Source: an uncultured Christensenella sp. (lineage in GTDB: Bacteria; Bacillota; Clostridia; Christensenellales; UBA1242). From it: 12,296 nucleotides of DNA. Shown piece by piece: positions 1-8,100 of this stretch (positions are counted from its first letter, which is position 1; every line of letters starts with the position of its first letter). The position numbers were made by a program, and so were the translations under genes. The stretch covers positions 1 to 12,296 of the forward strand of contig CASFFI010000091.1 in assembly GCA_949293925.1 (NCBI GenBank), in the 5' to 3' direction. The notes under the pieces are model-generated. The model had not been told where the DNA came from. It did no database searches and saw nothing but the letters and a program-made list of their open reading frames with translations.

Positions 1-2126
1 AAAAGTTCTCTTATTTTTGTAAACACACCTGTGTATGTTGCGGGATTGCTTCTTGGCGTTCTGCCTATTGGAGTTTGGTCAATATTAATAACCTTATCAA
101 AAGATTCTAGTCCATTAATCTTTTTAACATACTTGAAGTTATTTTGATTTTCAAGTGCGAGTTTTACATTTGGATACAAAATATCGTTTACCAGAGTCGA
201 TTTTCCGCTACCAGAAACACCTGTTACGCAAACAAAAAGCCCTATAGGAATAGAAACATTCAAATTATTGATATTGTGATGAGAGCATCCCACAAGTTCA
301 ATAAAACCATTTTGCGGTTTTTTCCTAACAGAAGGTACTTCAATCTTTTTTCTACCACTTAAATAGTTTGCAGTTTCAGTGTCTTTATCTAATATTTCAT
401 CTAAAGTACCCATAGCCACAACCTGCCCACCATTTACGCCTGCGTGTGGCCCAATTTCTACAATGTAATCTGCTGATCTAATAGTATCCTCATCGTGTTC
501 AACAACGATTAAAGTATTACCTAAATCTCTTAAATGCTTTAAGGTAGTTATCAATCTGTCGTTATCTCGTTGATGCAGACCTATAGATGGCTCATCTAGA
601 ATATACAACACACCTGAAAGTCCACTACCAATTTGAGTTGCAAGCCTTATCCTTTGCGATTCCCCACCCGACAAACTTCCAGAGCTTCTAGAAAGTGTCA
701 AATACTTTAACCCAACATCAATCATAAATTGAAGTCTTGAATATATTTCCCTTAAAATAGGTTCAGCAATGCTAGTATCAGTCTTGCTTAATTTTAAATT
801 GATAAAGAAAGAATATATTTTATCAATAGACATATTACAAACTTCAAAAATATTTTTCCCATCTATTTTTATTGATAAAGCAACATCATTCAATCTTTTT
901 CCTTCACATTCAGGGCAAATATCTTCATGCATAAGTTTCATAATTTCTTCTTTAGTATATTCGCTAGCACTATCTTTAAATCTTCTTAATAAATCAGGTA
1001 TTAACCCTAAAAATTTTGCATCATCATCTGTTACAAATTTATGCAAATTATTATCTTCAGTATTTGCTCCATCTTCTCCGTTTATTAAAATTTGTCTTAT
1101 GTTTTTATCAAGTTCACGATATGGAGTATTTAATGAAAAATTATATTTTTTAGAGAGTTTTAACAACGCTTTTTTAGCTATTCCCAAAGCATCAAGGTTC
1201 CAACCCATAATAGATAATGCACCTTCACTAATTGAAAGTTTATCATTTTTTACAATAGCATCTTCGCCTATTTTTAATACATAACCTAACCCAGCACACT
1301 TAGGGCAAGCCCCTATATGACTATTAAAACTAAATAAGTTAGGTTCTATTTCAGGTATAGAAATTCCACAATCAACGCAAGCATATCTAGTTGAAAATAA
1401 CTTATCTTCATTCTCAAGTTTTACCACAACTATACCATCTGACATCTGCAATGCTTTTTCTATACTATCAGTCAAACGCTTTTGAATATCTCTTTTAACA
1501 ATAAGTCTGTCAATAACAGCACTTATATCGTGTCTTTTATTTTTTTCAAGAGTAATAGGTTCGTCTAGCATATAAACTTTTTTGTCAATAATAACTCTTG
1601 AAAAACCATCTTGTATTAAAGCGTCAATTACTTTTTCGTGACTCCCTTTTTGATTTCTAATTATTGGACTAGTGATGATAATTTTTTCGCCTTCTTTAAA
1701 TTCCATTACTTTATCAACAATCTGGTCAATCGTTTGCATTGAAATAGGCTTTCCACATTTAGGGCAATAAGGTTTGCCGACTCTTGCATACAAAAGTCTT
1801 AAATAATCATAGATTTCAGTCAAAGTTCCAACTGTACTTCTAGGATTGTTTGATACTGATTTTTGGTCAATAGAAATTGCAGGAGACAACCCATCAATAC
1901 TTTCAACTTTAGGCTTCTTCATTTGTCCTAAAAATTGCCTTGCGTATGAAGACAAACTTTCCATATAACGCCTTTGTCCCTCTGCAAATATAGTATCAAA
2001 AGCAAGAGTTGATTTTCCACAACCTGAAACACCACAAAATACTACAAATTTATTTCTAGGAATTGTTAAAGAAATATTTTTTAAATTGTTTTCACACGCA
2101 CCTTTAATAACTATATTTTCTAACAT
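1..2126 (-). CDS. uvrA: UvrABC system protein A, 3' end beyond window (first 708 codons)
   Basis: UvrA is the ATPase that scans DNA for bulky damage and loads UvrB in nucleotide excision repair. The reading frame runs from an ATG at 2126, preceded by GGAG six bases upstream, to the left edge without a stop. About three quarters of the usual ~940 residues are present. Visible features in order are: Walker A GVSGCGKST (32-40); a CxxC pair (C121/C124); a zinc module C250, C253, C274, C277; ABC signature LSGGESQ (485-491); Walker B with LDEP (510-513); and the second Walker A GVSGSGKST (636-644). The window ends in the conserved FTKIREL stretch, so the second signature and C-terminal zinc finger lie outside. 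The first Walker A carries Cys where UvrA usually has Ser; otherwise the protein looks intact. It is the last visible gene of the minus-strand block, 370 bp after uvrB. Identification is very secure. Confidence 0.97.
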   Translation of the reverse strand, partial: MLENIVIKGACENNLKNISLTIPRNKFVVFCGVSGCGKSTLAFDTIFAEGQRRYMESLSSYARQFLGQMKKPKVESIDGLSPAISIDQKSVSNNPRSTVGTLTEIYDYLRLLYARVGKPYCPKCGKPISMQTIDQIVDKVMEFKEGEKIIITSPIIRNQKGSHEKVIDALIQDGFSRVIIDKKVYMLDEPITLEKNKRHDISAVIDRLIVKRDIQKRLTDSIEKALQMSDGIVVVKLENEDKLFSTRYACVDCGISIPEIEPNLFSFNSHIGACPKCAGLGYVLKIGEDAIVKNDKLSISEGALSIMGWNLDALGIAKKALLKLSKKYNFSLNTPYRELDKNIRQILINGEDGANTEDNNLHKFVTDDDAKFLGLIPDLLRRFKDSASEYTKEEIMKLMHEDICPECEGKRLNDVALSIKIDGKNIFEVCNMSIDKIYSFFINLKLSKTDTSIAEPILREIYSRLQFMIDVGLKYLTLSRSSGSLSGGESQRIRLATQIGSGLSGVLYILDEPSIGLHQRDNDRLITTLKHLRDLGNTLIVVEHDEDTIRSADYIVEIGPHAGVNGGQVVAMGTLDEILDKDTETANYLSGRKKIEVPSVRKKPQNGFIELVGCSHHNINNLNVSIPIGLFVCVTGVSGSGKSTLVNDILYPNVKLALENQNNFKYVKKINGLESFDKVINIDQTPIGRTPRSNPATYTGVFTKIREL

Positions 2127-2496
2127 ACATTTCTCCACATTTTTAAACAATTTGATAATTTATAATATTTTTAATAATTAGCAATTTTAAAATATAATTT
2201 TCAATATTTTTTTATTTTTTAATATAATTTTGATATTTTTTTCAAAATTTTTATAAATTTTTCATTTTATTAAATTAATTTAATTATTTTTTAAAATTTT
2301 TAATTGTTTATTTATAAATAATTTTATAAATCTTTTAAATAGTAAAATTAAATTTTTAATTAACTATTATTTAAATAAAATTTTATTATTTTCATTTATT
2401 GTAAAATATTTATAAATTAATTTAATTATAAATTTTATTTAATTTGTTTATTACTTTAATAATTAATTTAATTTTAAACTATTTTTTATTTTTATT
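2127..2496. other. Extremely AT-rich uvrB-uvrA spacer
   Basis: This 370-bp gap between uvrB and uvrA has almost no G or C. By hand count there are 16 G/C bases in 2161-2520, about 4%. It consists of irregular runs of A and T with many short ATTAAT/TTTAAA-like words. No open frame of note and no GC-bearing hairpin is present, so no intrinsic terminator can be recognised. Many TATAAT-like words occur by chance, so a uvrA promoter cannot be placed with any confidence. The only distinct signal is the uvrA ribosome binding site at its left end. Whether uvrA is read through from uvrB or has its own promoter cannot be told. Confidence 0.85.
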
Positions 2497-4461
2497 TTAA
2501 TTTTTTGTTTTTTTTAATTTCAATTTTAATTTTGCAATTTCTTCTCTGTATTTTATAGCACTTTCAAAATCCAAAGCGTTTGCAGATTGTTGCATTAAAC
2601 CTTTTAACTTTTCAATATTTGAATAAATATCATCTTTTGACATTTTCTTATCATCATCAACTCTAATCTTTAAACTGTCAACAATATCTTTAACTATTGT
2701 CATAGGTTTTGTATTATGCTCTTTGTTGTAATTCATTTGAATCTCTCGACGCCTTCTTGTTTCATCAATAGCGCGTTGCATACTAGCAGTAATGTTATCA
2801 GCATACATAATCACTTTGCTTTCTGAATTTCTTGCTGCCCTACCAATTGTTTGAATTAACGACCTATCTGAACGCAAAAAGCCTTCTTTATCAGCATCTA
2901 ATATTGCAACAAGTTTGACTTCAGGAATATCCAGTCCTTCACGCAAAAGATTTATACCTATCAAAACATCAAATTCGCCAAGCCTTAATCCGTTTATGAT
3001 TTGAACACGCTCTAAAGTATCAATATCACTATGAAGATATTTTACTTTAATGCCCGCTTCAGAAAAATAATTAGTTAGATCTTCAGCCATTTTTTTAGTT
3101 AGTGTTGTAACCAGCACTCTACCTGAATTTTTTATTGTATTATATATTTCACTTTGTAAATCATCAACTTGTCCATCAGCAGAGCGCACAAAAACTTCAG
3201 GGTCTAGTAAATAAGTTGGTCTTATTACTTGTTCTACAACATTATCAGAAATTGATAATTCGTAATCCCCAGGAGTTGCCGAAACAAAAATAACTTGTCC
3301 AATCCTTGCGTTAAATTCATCAAAATTCAAAGGCCTGTTATCATAGGCAGAAGGCAATCTAAAGCCGTAATCAATTAGTGCAGTCTTTCTTGCCCTATCA
3401 CCATTATACATACCCCTTACTTGAGGCAAGGTAATATGGCTTTCATCAACAAAAAGCAAAAAGTTTTTTGGAAAATAATCTAACAAAGTAAAAGGAGCAT
3501 CGCCAGGTTTTCTACCATCAAAATATCTTGAGTAATTTTCAATGCCAGAACAATATCCAAGTTCAGATATCATTTCCAAATCATAATTAACTCTTTCCTT
3601 AATCCTTTGTGCTTCAATCAACTTATTTTCTTTTAAGAACTCATTATATCTTATGTCCAAGTCATTTCGAATTTCTTGCATTGCCACACGAACTAATTCA
3701 TTCCCAACTGAATAATGAGTTGCAGGGAAAATAGATGCGTGTTTTAAAGTACTTAAAACTTTACCTGTTACTGCTTCAATTTCACAAATTCTATCAATTG
3801 TATCTCCAAAGAATTCAACTCTTATCGCGCGTTCAGAACTATCTGAAGGAAAAATATCAATAGTATCACCTCTAACTCTGAAAGTTGAACGCTTAAAATC
3901 TATATCATTTCTAGAATATTGAATAGAAACAAGCCTTCTTATTAATTCATCACGCACAAAATCTTCGCCTTGTCTTAATGAAATGTGCTGTTTAAAATAT
4001 TCTTCAGGAGCACCCAAAGAGTATATAGAAGACACAGAAGACACAACAATAACATCACTTCTTTCCAAAAGAGAACTTGTAGCACTGTGCCTAAGTTTAT
4101 CAATTTCATCATTAATACTCATATCTTTTTCGATATAAGTATCGCTAGCCACAATATAAGCTTCTGGTTGATAGTAATCATAATACGACACAAAAAATTC
4201 AACCCTATTATTAGGGAAGAATTCTCTAAATTCATTACAAAGTTGTGCTGCAAGTGTTTTATTGTGAGCTAAAACCAAAGTAGGTCTGTTTGCCTTAGCA
4301 ATAATATTGGCCATAGTAAAAGTTTTACCACTGCCTGTAACACCTTTTAAAACTTGTGATTTTAATCCGTCTTGAATACCTTCGACTAATTTGTCAATTG
4401 CTTGTGGTTGGTCGCCTGTTGGTTTGTATTTAGATATAAGTTCAAAATTTTTATATTCCAT
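2497..4461 (-). CDS. uvrB: UvrABC system protein B
   Basis: UvrB is the helicase-like component that receives DNA from UvrA, verifies the lesion and recruits UvrC in nucleotide excision repair. The 654 residues match the normal family length. Motifs in order are: Walker A GVTGSGKT (40-47); the beta-hairpin stretch YYDYYQPEAY (93-102), which inserts between DNA strands; Walker B-like DESH (339-342); SATPGDYE (394-401); helicase motif VI QTIGRAARN (537-545); and a C-terminal UVR domain (~614-649) with a Lys-rich tail. The ATG at 4461 follows AGGTGA, and that Shine-Dalgarno box overlaps the TGA stop of the upstream small gene (4465-4467). The two genes are therefore probably translationally coupled. 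No missing motif or frameshift is seen. Identification is essentially certain. Confidence 0.99.
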   Translation of the reverse strand: MEYKNFELISKYKPTGDQPQAIDKLVEGIQDGLKSQVLKGVTGSGKTFTMANIIAKANRPTLVLAHNKTLAAQLCNEFREFFPNNRVEFFVSYYDYYQPEAYIVASDTYIEKDMSINDEIDKLRHSATSSLLERSDVIVVSSVSSIYSLGAPEEYFKQHISLRQGEDFVRDELIRRLVSIQYSRNDIDFKRSTFRVRGDTIDIFPSDSSERAIRVEFFGDTIDRICEIEAVTGKVLSTLKHASIFPATHYSVGNELVRVAMQEIRNDLDIRYNEFLKENKLIEAQRIKERVNYDLEMISELGYCSGIENYSRYFDGRKPGDAPFTLLDYFPKNFLLFVDESHITLPQVRGMYNGDRARKTALIDYGFRLPSAYDNRPLNFDEFNARIGQVIFVSATPGDYELSISDNVVEQVIRPTYLLDPEVFVRSADGQVDDLQSEIYNTIKNSGRVLVTTLTKKMAEDLTNYFSEAGIKVKYLHSDIDTLERVQIINGLRLGEFDVLIGINLLREGLDIPEVKLVAILDADKEGFLRSDRSLIQTIGRAARNSESKVIMYADNITASMQRAIDETRRRREIQMNYNKEHNTKPMTIVKDIVDSLKIRVDDDKKMSKDDIYSNIEKLKGLMQQSANALDFESAIKYREEIAKLKLKLKKTKN

Positions 4462-4464
4462 AAA

Positions 4465-4827
4465 TCACCTAAAAAATATAATTTTAACAAGACCCGCAAT
4501 AATACCAGACATAACAGCCAACACAGCAGTTTTAATAACAGCATTTTTTATACTGCGCATATTATTTGAGAGTTCTCTGTGAAAAGCCTCTCCTTTAATT
4601 TTTAAAGACACGCAATAATATGGTTCACCTTTTTTATCCGTTTTATAAAGTTCTATATAATTGTCATACGAAAGATTAGTCATTATTTTATCTAACTCGT
4701 CTGTGAATATGATATATCTATCGCTAGCATACGAAATAACATCACGAGGATTAATAAGCATTGATTTTTTCCCCGTACAATTTTGATAAACATATTCCAT
4801 AATATATTTTTCTTTTCTAGTTAACAT
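4465..4827 (-). CDS. Small winged-helix-like protein with C-terminal membrane anchor (upstream of uvrB)
   Basis: A 120-residue protein of unassigned function. The first ~85 residues look like a winged-helix fold: an N-terminal helix rich in charge, a second helical part, a likely recognition helix near DELDKIMTNLSYDNYIEL (43-60), then a two-strand wing (YYCVSLKIKGEAF, 70-82). Residues ~97-118 form one hydrophobic helix ending in FFR at the C-terminus, so the protein should be tail-anchored with the globular part in the cytoplasm. The ATG at 4827 has GAGG five bases upstream. Its TGA stop lies three bases from the uvrB start. I recall similar small proteins in Clostridia but cannot name a family. 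A DNA- or protein-binding role is inferred only from the predicted fold. Confidence 0.85.
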   Translation of the reverse strand: MLTRKEKYIMEYVYQNCTGKKSMLINPRDVISYASDRYIIFTDELDKIMTNLSYDNYIELYKTDKKGEPYYCVSLKIKGEAFHRELSNNMRSIKNAVIKTAVLAVMSGIIAGLVKIIFFR

Positions 4828-4863
4828 AACGACCTCAATATAAGTTTAGCAAATATCTTGAAT

Positions 4864-5223
4864 TTAAGCAAGAGGCAAAAGATAAAAAATCAAATTTCCT
4901 AAAAACGCCCCGCAAAAAGCACAAACACCAACAATAAAAAAGATGAAATAATTTTTTTTATTTTTAACCTTTAATTCAATAGGATTTTCATCTATTGGAG
5001 TAACGGTATCATGAAAAAATTTTAATATTTTATAACAGATATTTTGGTCATCAAAGAATTTAACATCTACAAAACCATTATTTTCAAGACTTTCAAGCCA
5101 AGACTCAATATCTTGAATTTGAACACTGTCCAAAGATTTTTGAATATCTGCAGTTGATACAATTTTGTATTCACTGGTTGAATTAAATGAATTTAATACC
5201 TCTAAAAGTTTATTTTCTGACAT
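4864..5223 (-). CDS. Second small winged-helix-like protein with C-terminal membrane anchor
   Basis: A 119-residue protein with the same architecture as its downstream neighbour. It has a ~75-residue helical and beta part that reads like a winged helix (helix around IQDIESWLESLENNGFVDV, 36-54, then a short wing), a charged linker with KVKNKK (85-90), and one hydrophobic segment (~92-117) reaching the C-terminus. I chose the ATG at 5223. An in-frame ATG at 5235 is possible, but the GGAG box that serves 5223 lies directly after it, inside what would be its coding sequence. The chosen start overlaps the end of pepF by 14 bases, which suggests coupled translation. Sequence identity to the neighbour is low, so common descent is suggested by layout only. 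The function is unknown. Confidence 0.82.
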   Translation of the reverse strand: MSENKLLEVLNSFNSTSEYKIVSTADIQKSLDSVQIQDIESWLESLENNGFVDVKFFDDQNICYKILKFFHDTVTPIDENPIELKVKNKKNYFIFFIVGVCAFCGAFLGNLIFYLLPLA

Positions 5224-6991
5224 ATTTTTCTCCATAAATAGATTTTATCTCTTGTAAAATAAAATTAAACGCTTCATCATAAGGTTCATCTGTTTCAAGA
5301 TTTACACCGAGGTCTTTTAATAGTTCTACCGTAGGTTTTGAATCCCCTGACTTTAAAAAGTTCAAATATTTTTCACTAAATCCTACATCTTCATAAATTT
5401 TTTTAGAAATAGCGATAGCAGATATTAAACCTGTTGCGTATTTGTGAACATAAAATGGTGTATAAAAGTGTGGTATTCTAGCCCATTCAAATTTCAATTC
5501 GTCTGGTAAAATCAATTTTTCACCATAATAATCTTTATTTAGTTCATAATATTTATTAGACAAATCTTCGTACGTTAAGATTTCTTTTTTCTCCAGTTTG
5601 TTATGAACAAAATCTTCAAATTCAGAAAATAAAGTTTGCCTAAAAATAGTTGACCTAAATTTATCTAAAAGCTCAAATAGATACAATTTTTTTTCTTCTT
5701 TTGTTTTTGCTTTTGCAGATAGATATCTGTACAACAACATTTCATTGACAGTACTAGCAACTTCCGCCGCCATAATTGTGTAATTACAAGTATAAATGGA
5801 TTGATATTCATTAGAGAACTCACTATGCAAAGTGTGTCCCATTTCGTGAATAAGAGTATATACACTATCTAAATTTCCATTAAAGTTCATAAGTATTACA
5901 GATGGAAGACCATAAACACTCGAACTATACGCCCCTCCACGCTTGTTTTCATTTGGCATAAAGTCTATTTTATTTTGCGACAATTTTTCATCTAATTTAG
6001 AAAGATATTCTTTACCCAAAATTTTTAACACATCTCTTATGATATCTATAGCATTTTCGACTGAAAATTTTTCGTCTGATTTTTTTAAACTAACAAATAA
6101 ATCATAATAAGCAAAATTATCTAGTCCCATTTCCAACGCCTTAATATCTACAAGTCGTTTTAAAATAAATGAATTTTTTCTGACATTTTTAATCAAAGTA
6201 TCATACACGCAAATAGGTTCTTCTTCATCGAATAATTCACTTTCTTTAACTGAATTAAATTTTGATAGAACAGAAAAAAATATATCTTCTTGTACATCTT
6301 TTAGTAAAGTATTAGTAAAAGTTTTTATGAATTTACCATAACCGGACATAATAGATTTAAATCCTAGTTCACGAACCAATCTATCTTTCGACTGCACTAA
6401 ATTGGAATACTCAGCCTCACTAACTTCAATAGAATTTCCATTGCTATCCAAAATGCTATCAAATTTTAATTCACTATCAGACAATGTTTCGTATATAGTC
6501 GAACTGGCTCCTAAAAAATTAGACATTTTAGAAATAAGCATATTATCACGCTTATCTATTTTGTGTGATTTTCTACGCTTAATGTCTTTTAATATTTTTT
6601 TATAAGGTGAAAAGTTGAAATCTTCAAAAAGTTCTTGTAAATATTCATCGCCAAAATCCAGCATTTCAGGAAAGATAAAAGCAGTTGCTTCGCTAATTTC
6701 ACTTGTCAAAACTTCTAATTTATTATAAAGTTTTATATTTTCCAAATCACCCAAATCTGTATTGTAATTATTATAAATATAAAAAGATAACTTATTTGCA
6801 ACCATATCAAATTCATAATCAAACTTTAAATAGGATAAAAAAACATTTTTTTGGTTTAACTTGCCTTCAAATTTTTTAAATTCAGAAATAGAATTATTTA
6901 AAAATTCAAAATCATTATCAATTTCATCTTTGCTTTTGTAAAAATCTAAATTCCACAAATACTTTTTTTCGATTTCACTTCTTTTTTTCAT
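5210..6991 (-). CDS. pepF: Oligoendopeptidase F, M3B family zinc metallopeptidase
   Basis: PepF is a cytoplasmic zinc peptidase that cuts short peptides, mainly in peptide turnover. The 593 residues fit the ~600-aa family. The N-terminal half is helical. The catalytic part has HEMGH (382-386), with the zinc ligands and catalytic Glu, and the third ligand E410 in AAEVAS. The substrate-side motif RIPHFYTPFYVHKYATG (505-521) is typical of the family. The ATG at 6991 has GGAGG four bases upstream. A longer in-frame start at 7036 is ruled out because it lies in the -35 box of the promoter that should drive this gene. It is first in the minus-strand block, and its end overlaps the next gene by 14 bases. 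Assignment to PepF is secure; its peptide substrates are not known. Confidence 0.96.
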   Translation of the reverse strand: MKKRSEIEKKYLWNLDFYKSKDEIDNDFEFLNNSISEFKKFEGKLNQKNVFLSYLKFDYEFDMVANKLSFYIYNNYNTDLGDLENIKLYNKLEVLTSEISEATAFIFPEMLDFGDEYLQELFEDFNFSPYKKILKDIKRRKSHKIDKRDNMLISKMSNFLGASSTIYETLSDSELKFDSILDSNGNSIEVSEAEYSNLVQSKDRLVRELGFKSIMSGYGKFIKTFTNTLLKDVQEDIFFSVLSKFNSVKESELFDEEEPICVYDTLIKNVRKNSFILKRLVDIKALEMGLDNFAYYDLFVSLKKSDEKFSVENAIDIIRDVLKILGKEYLSKLDEKLSQNKIDFMPNENKRGGAYSSSVYGLPSVILMNFNGNLDSVYTLIHEMGHTLHSEFSNEYQSIYTCNYTIMAAEVASTVNEMLLYRYLSAKAKTKEEKKLYLFELLDKFRSTIFRQTLFSEFEDFVHNKLEKKEILTYEDLSNKYYELNKDYYGEKLILPDELKFEWARIPHFYTPFYVHKYATGLISAIAISKKIYEDVGFSEKYLNFLKSGDSKPTVELLKDLGVNLETDEPYDEAFNFILQEIKSIYGEKYVRK

Positions 6992-7007
6992 AATTCCTCC
7001 AAAATAA

Positions 7008-7036
7008 AGTGTACTTATATTTCCATATTTTGTCAA
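7008..7036 (-). promoter_or_regulatory. Sigma-A-type promoter of the pepF-uvrB block
   Basis: On the minus strand a perfect -35 TTGACA (7031-7036) is followed by a 17-bp spacer and -10 TACACT (7008-7013). The start point would fall near 7001, only about ten bases before the pepF ATG at 6991 and just ahead of its GGAGG box, so the leader is very short. This is the best promoter in the window. No strong terminator is visible between here and uvrB. Confidence 0.8.
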
Positions 7037-7131
7037 TTAAACAAATATAAAATAAATCTCTAATATTATTATACCCTAAAAAAAAATAACAAATCTTATT
7101 TTAATATTAATGCTAAAAAAAAGTCAGTTGG

Positions 7132-8094
7132 CTAAATGCACCAATCCGGCTTTTGAATTGATTTATAAACATTATAATAACTTTCATCGAAAGTATCAAC
7201 ACCCACATATTCGCAATTTGCATTTCCTTTAAAAAATGCCAATTGAGCAACGACACTATATTTTTCAGTTCTAGTGATTGATTTAAAATAACCTTGTTTA
7301 TTGACTGTAAAAGAAATTTCAATAGAGGTAAATGTAGGGCCGACTTCATTTACAAAGCCTTCTGAATTTAATACTATCATTTTTTTATAATTATCGAGTG
7401 TTGGACTATCAAGATTAAGTTTAAAAGTGTATTTATAACCATTTGAATATTTACTAAATTTAACAGTATCAAACATTATATTAGTTTCATCAATAACATA
7501 AGTCATTTCATTAGGTAAAACTATTTTTGAAGCCTTGTAAGTATCAATATCAACAGCAGATGCAGTCATATTTTTTAAATCAGATTTTTTATCAGATTCA
7601 ATACAATAGACATTTCCCGCTTTCGAATCAACATAAGTATTTGTATATCGATTTACAAAACCAGTGACATCATTTGATTGTTTAACTCTTCCGTTACTAT
7701 CCATTTGTGTTTCAAATAAAATTTTTTGTTTGTATCCCAAAGAAACAATATTCAAACTAGCATTTGTTTTGCTTAAATAACCCTTATAATTATTTACAAT
7801 CTCGCCTGTATATAAATTATAGGCATAATTCCAAGCATCTAATACAGTATCTTTTGAATAAACAATACCATTAGACTCAGTCGTAGAGTTATCTCCTAAA
7901 ATTTCATCACCTAAATCATCAGAAACTTCACTATCAGCATCAGCACTAATTTGAGAATTTTCATCTGATGACATTGTGTTAGCAACAACAAATAGCGCTA
8001 TTACCATTATTAAAAAACAGGCAACAATATTGATATATTTTCTTTTACTTAATAACCTAAACTCTTTTTCTTCAGTTGTAACATTTTGATCCAT
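7132..8094 (-). CDS. Single-pass membrane protein with extracellular domain, paralogue lacking the zinc ribbon
   Basis: A 320-residue protein of unknown function. Residues 1-19 are charged, ~20-40 form one membrane helix with positive residues before it (SKRKY), and 41-75 are an acidic Asp/Ser/Glu-rich linker. The rest should lie outside the cell. The outer domain starts with YSKDTVLDAWNYA (79-91) and is beta-rich. It shares landmarks along its length with the upstream gene: MDSN, GYKYTF, the stretch SIE...NKQGYF, FKGNANC and a final KPDW (315-318). It is clearly a tandem paralogue that lacks the N-terminal zinc ribbon. The ATG at 8094 uses a TAGGT box overlapping the TAG stop of the upstream gene, so translation is probably coupled. 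A poly-T stretch follows the stop, but no convincing terminator stem. Confidence 0.9.
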   Translation of the reverse strand: MDQNVTTEEKEFRLLSKRKYINIVACFLIMVIALFVVANTMSSDENSQISADADSEVSDDLGDEILGDNSTTESNGIVYSKDTVLDAWNYAYNLYTGEIVNNYKGYLSKTNASLNIVSLGYKQKILFETQMDSNGRVKQSNDVTGFVNRYTNTYVDSKAGNVYCIESDKKSDLKNMTASAVDIDTYKASKIVLPNEMTYVIDETNIMFDTVKFSKYSNGYKYTFKLNLDSPTLDNYKKMIVLNSEGFVNEVGPTFTSIEISFTVNKQGYFKSITRTEKYSVVAQLAFFKGNANCEYVGVDTFDESYYNVYKSIQKPDWCI

Positions 8095-8100
8095 ATATAC

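Noticed and set aside
144..362. 72-codon plus-strand open frame
   Set aside because: It lies opposite the second Walker A region of uvrA, has no ribosome binding site and resembles no protein.
769..1284. 171-codon plus-strand open frame
   Set aside because: It is antisense to uvrA, whose motifs are intact over the whole stretch. The Ser/Phe/Leu-rich translation is typical of the mirror of a real gene.
7068..7073. Perfect minus-strand TATAAT upstream of pepF
   Set aside because: No acceptable -35 lies 16-18 bp upstream, and the TTGACA-17-TACACT promoter closer to the gene is far better.
7104..7131. T-run just after the stop of the second surface paralogue, considered as a terminator
   Set aside because: The preceding bases do not form a stem with a workable loop, so only the T-run itself is seen.
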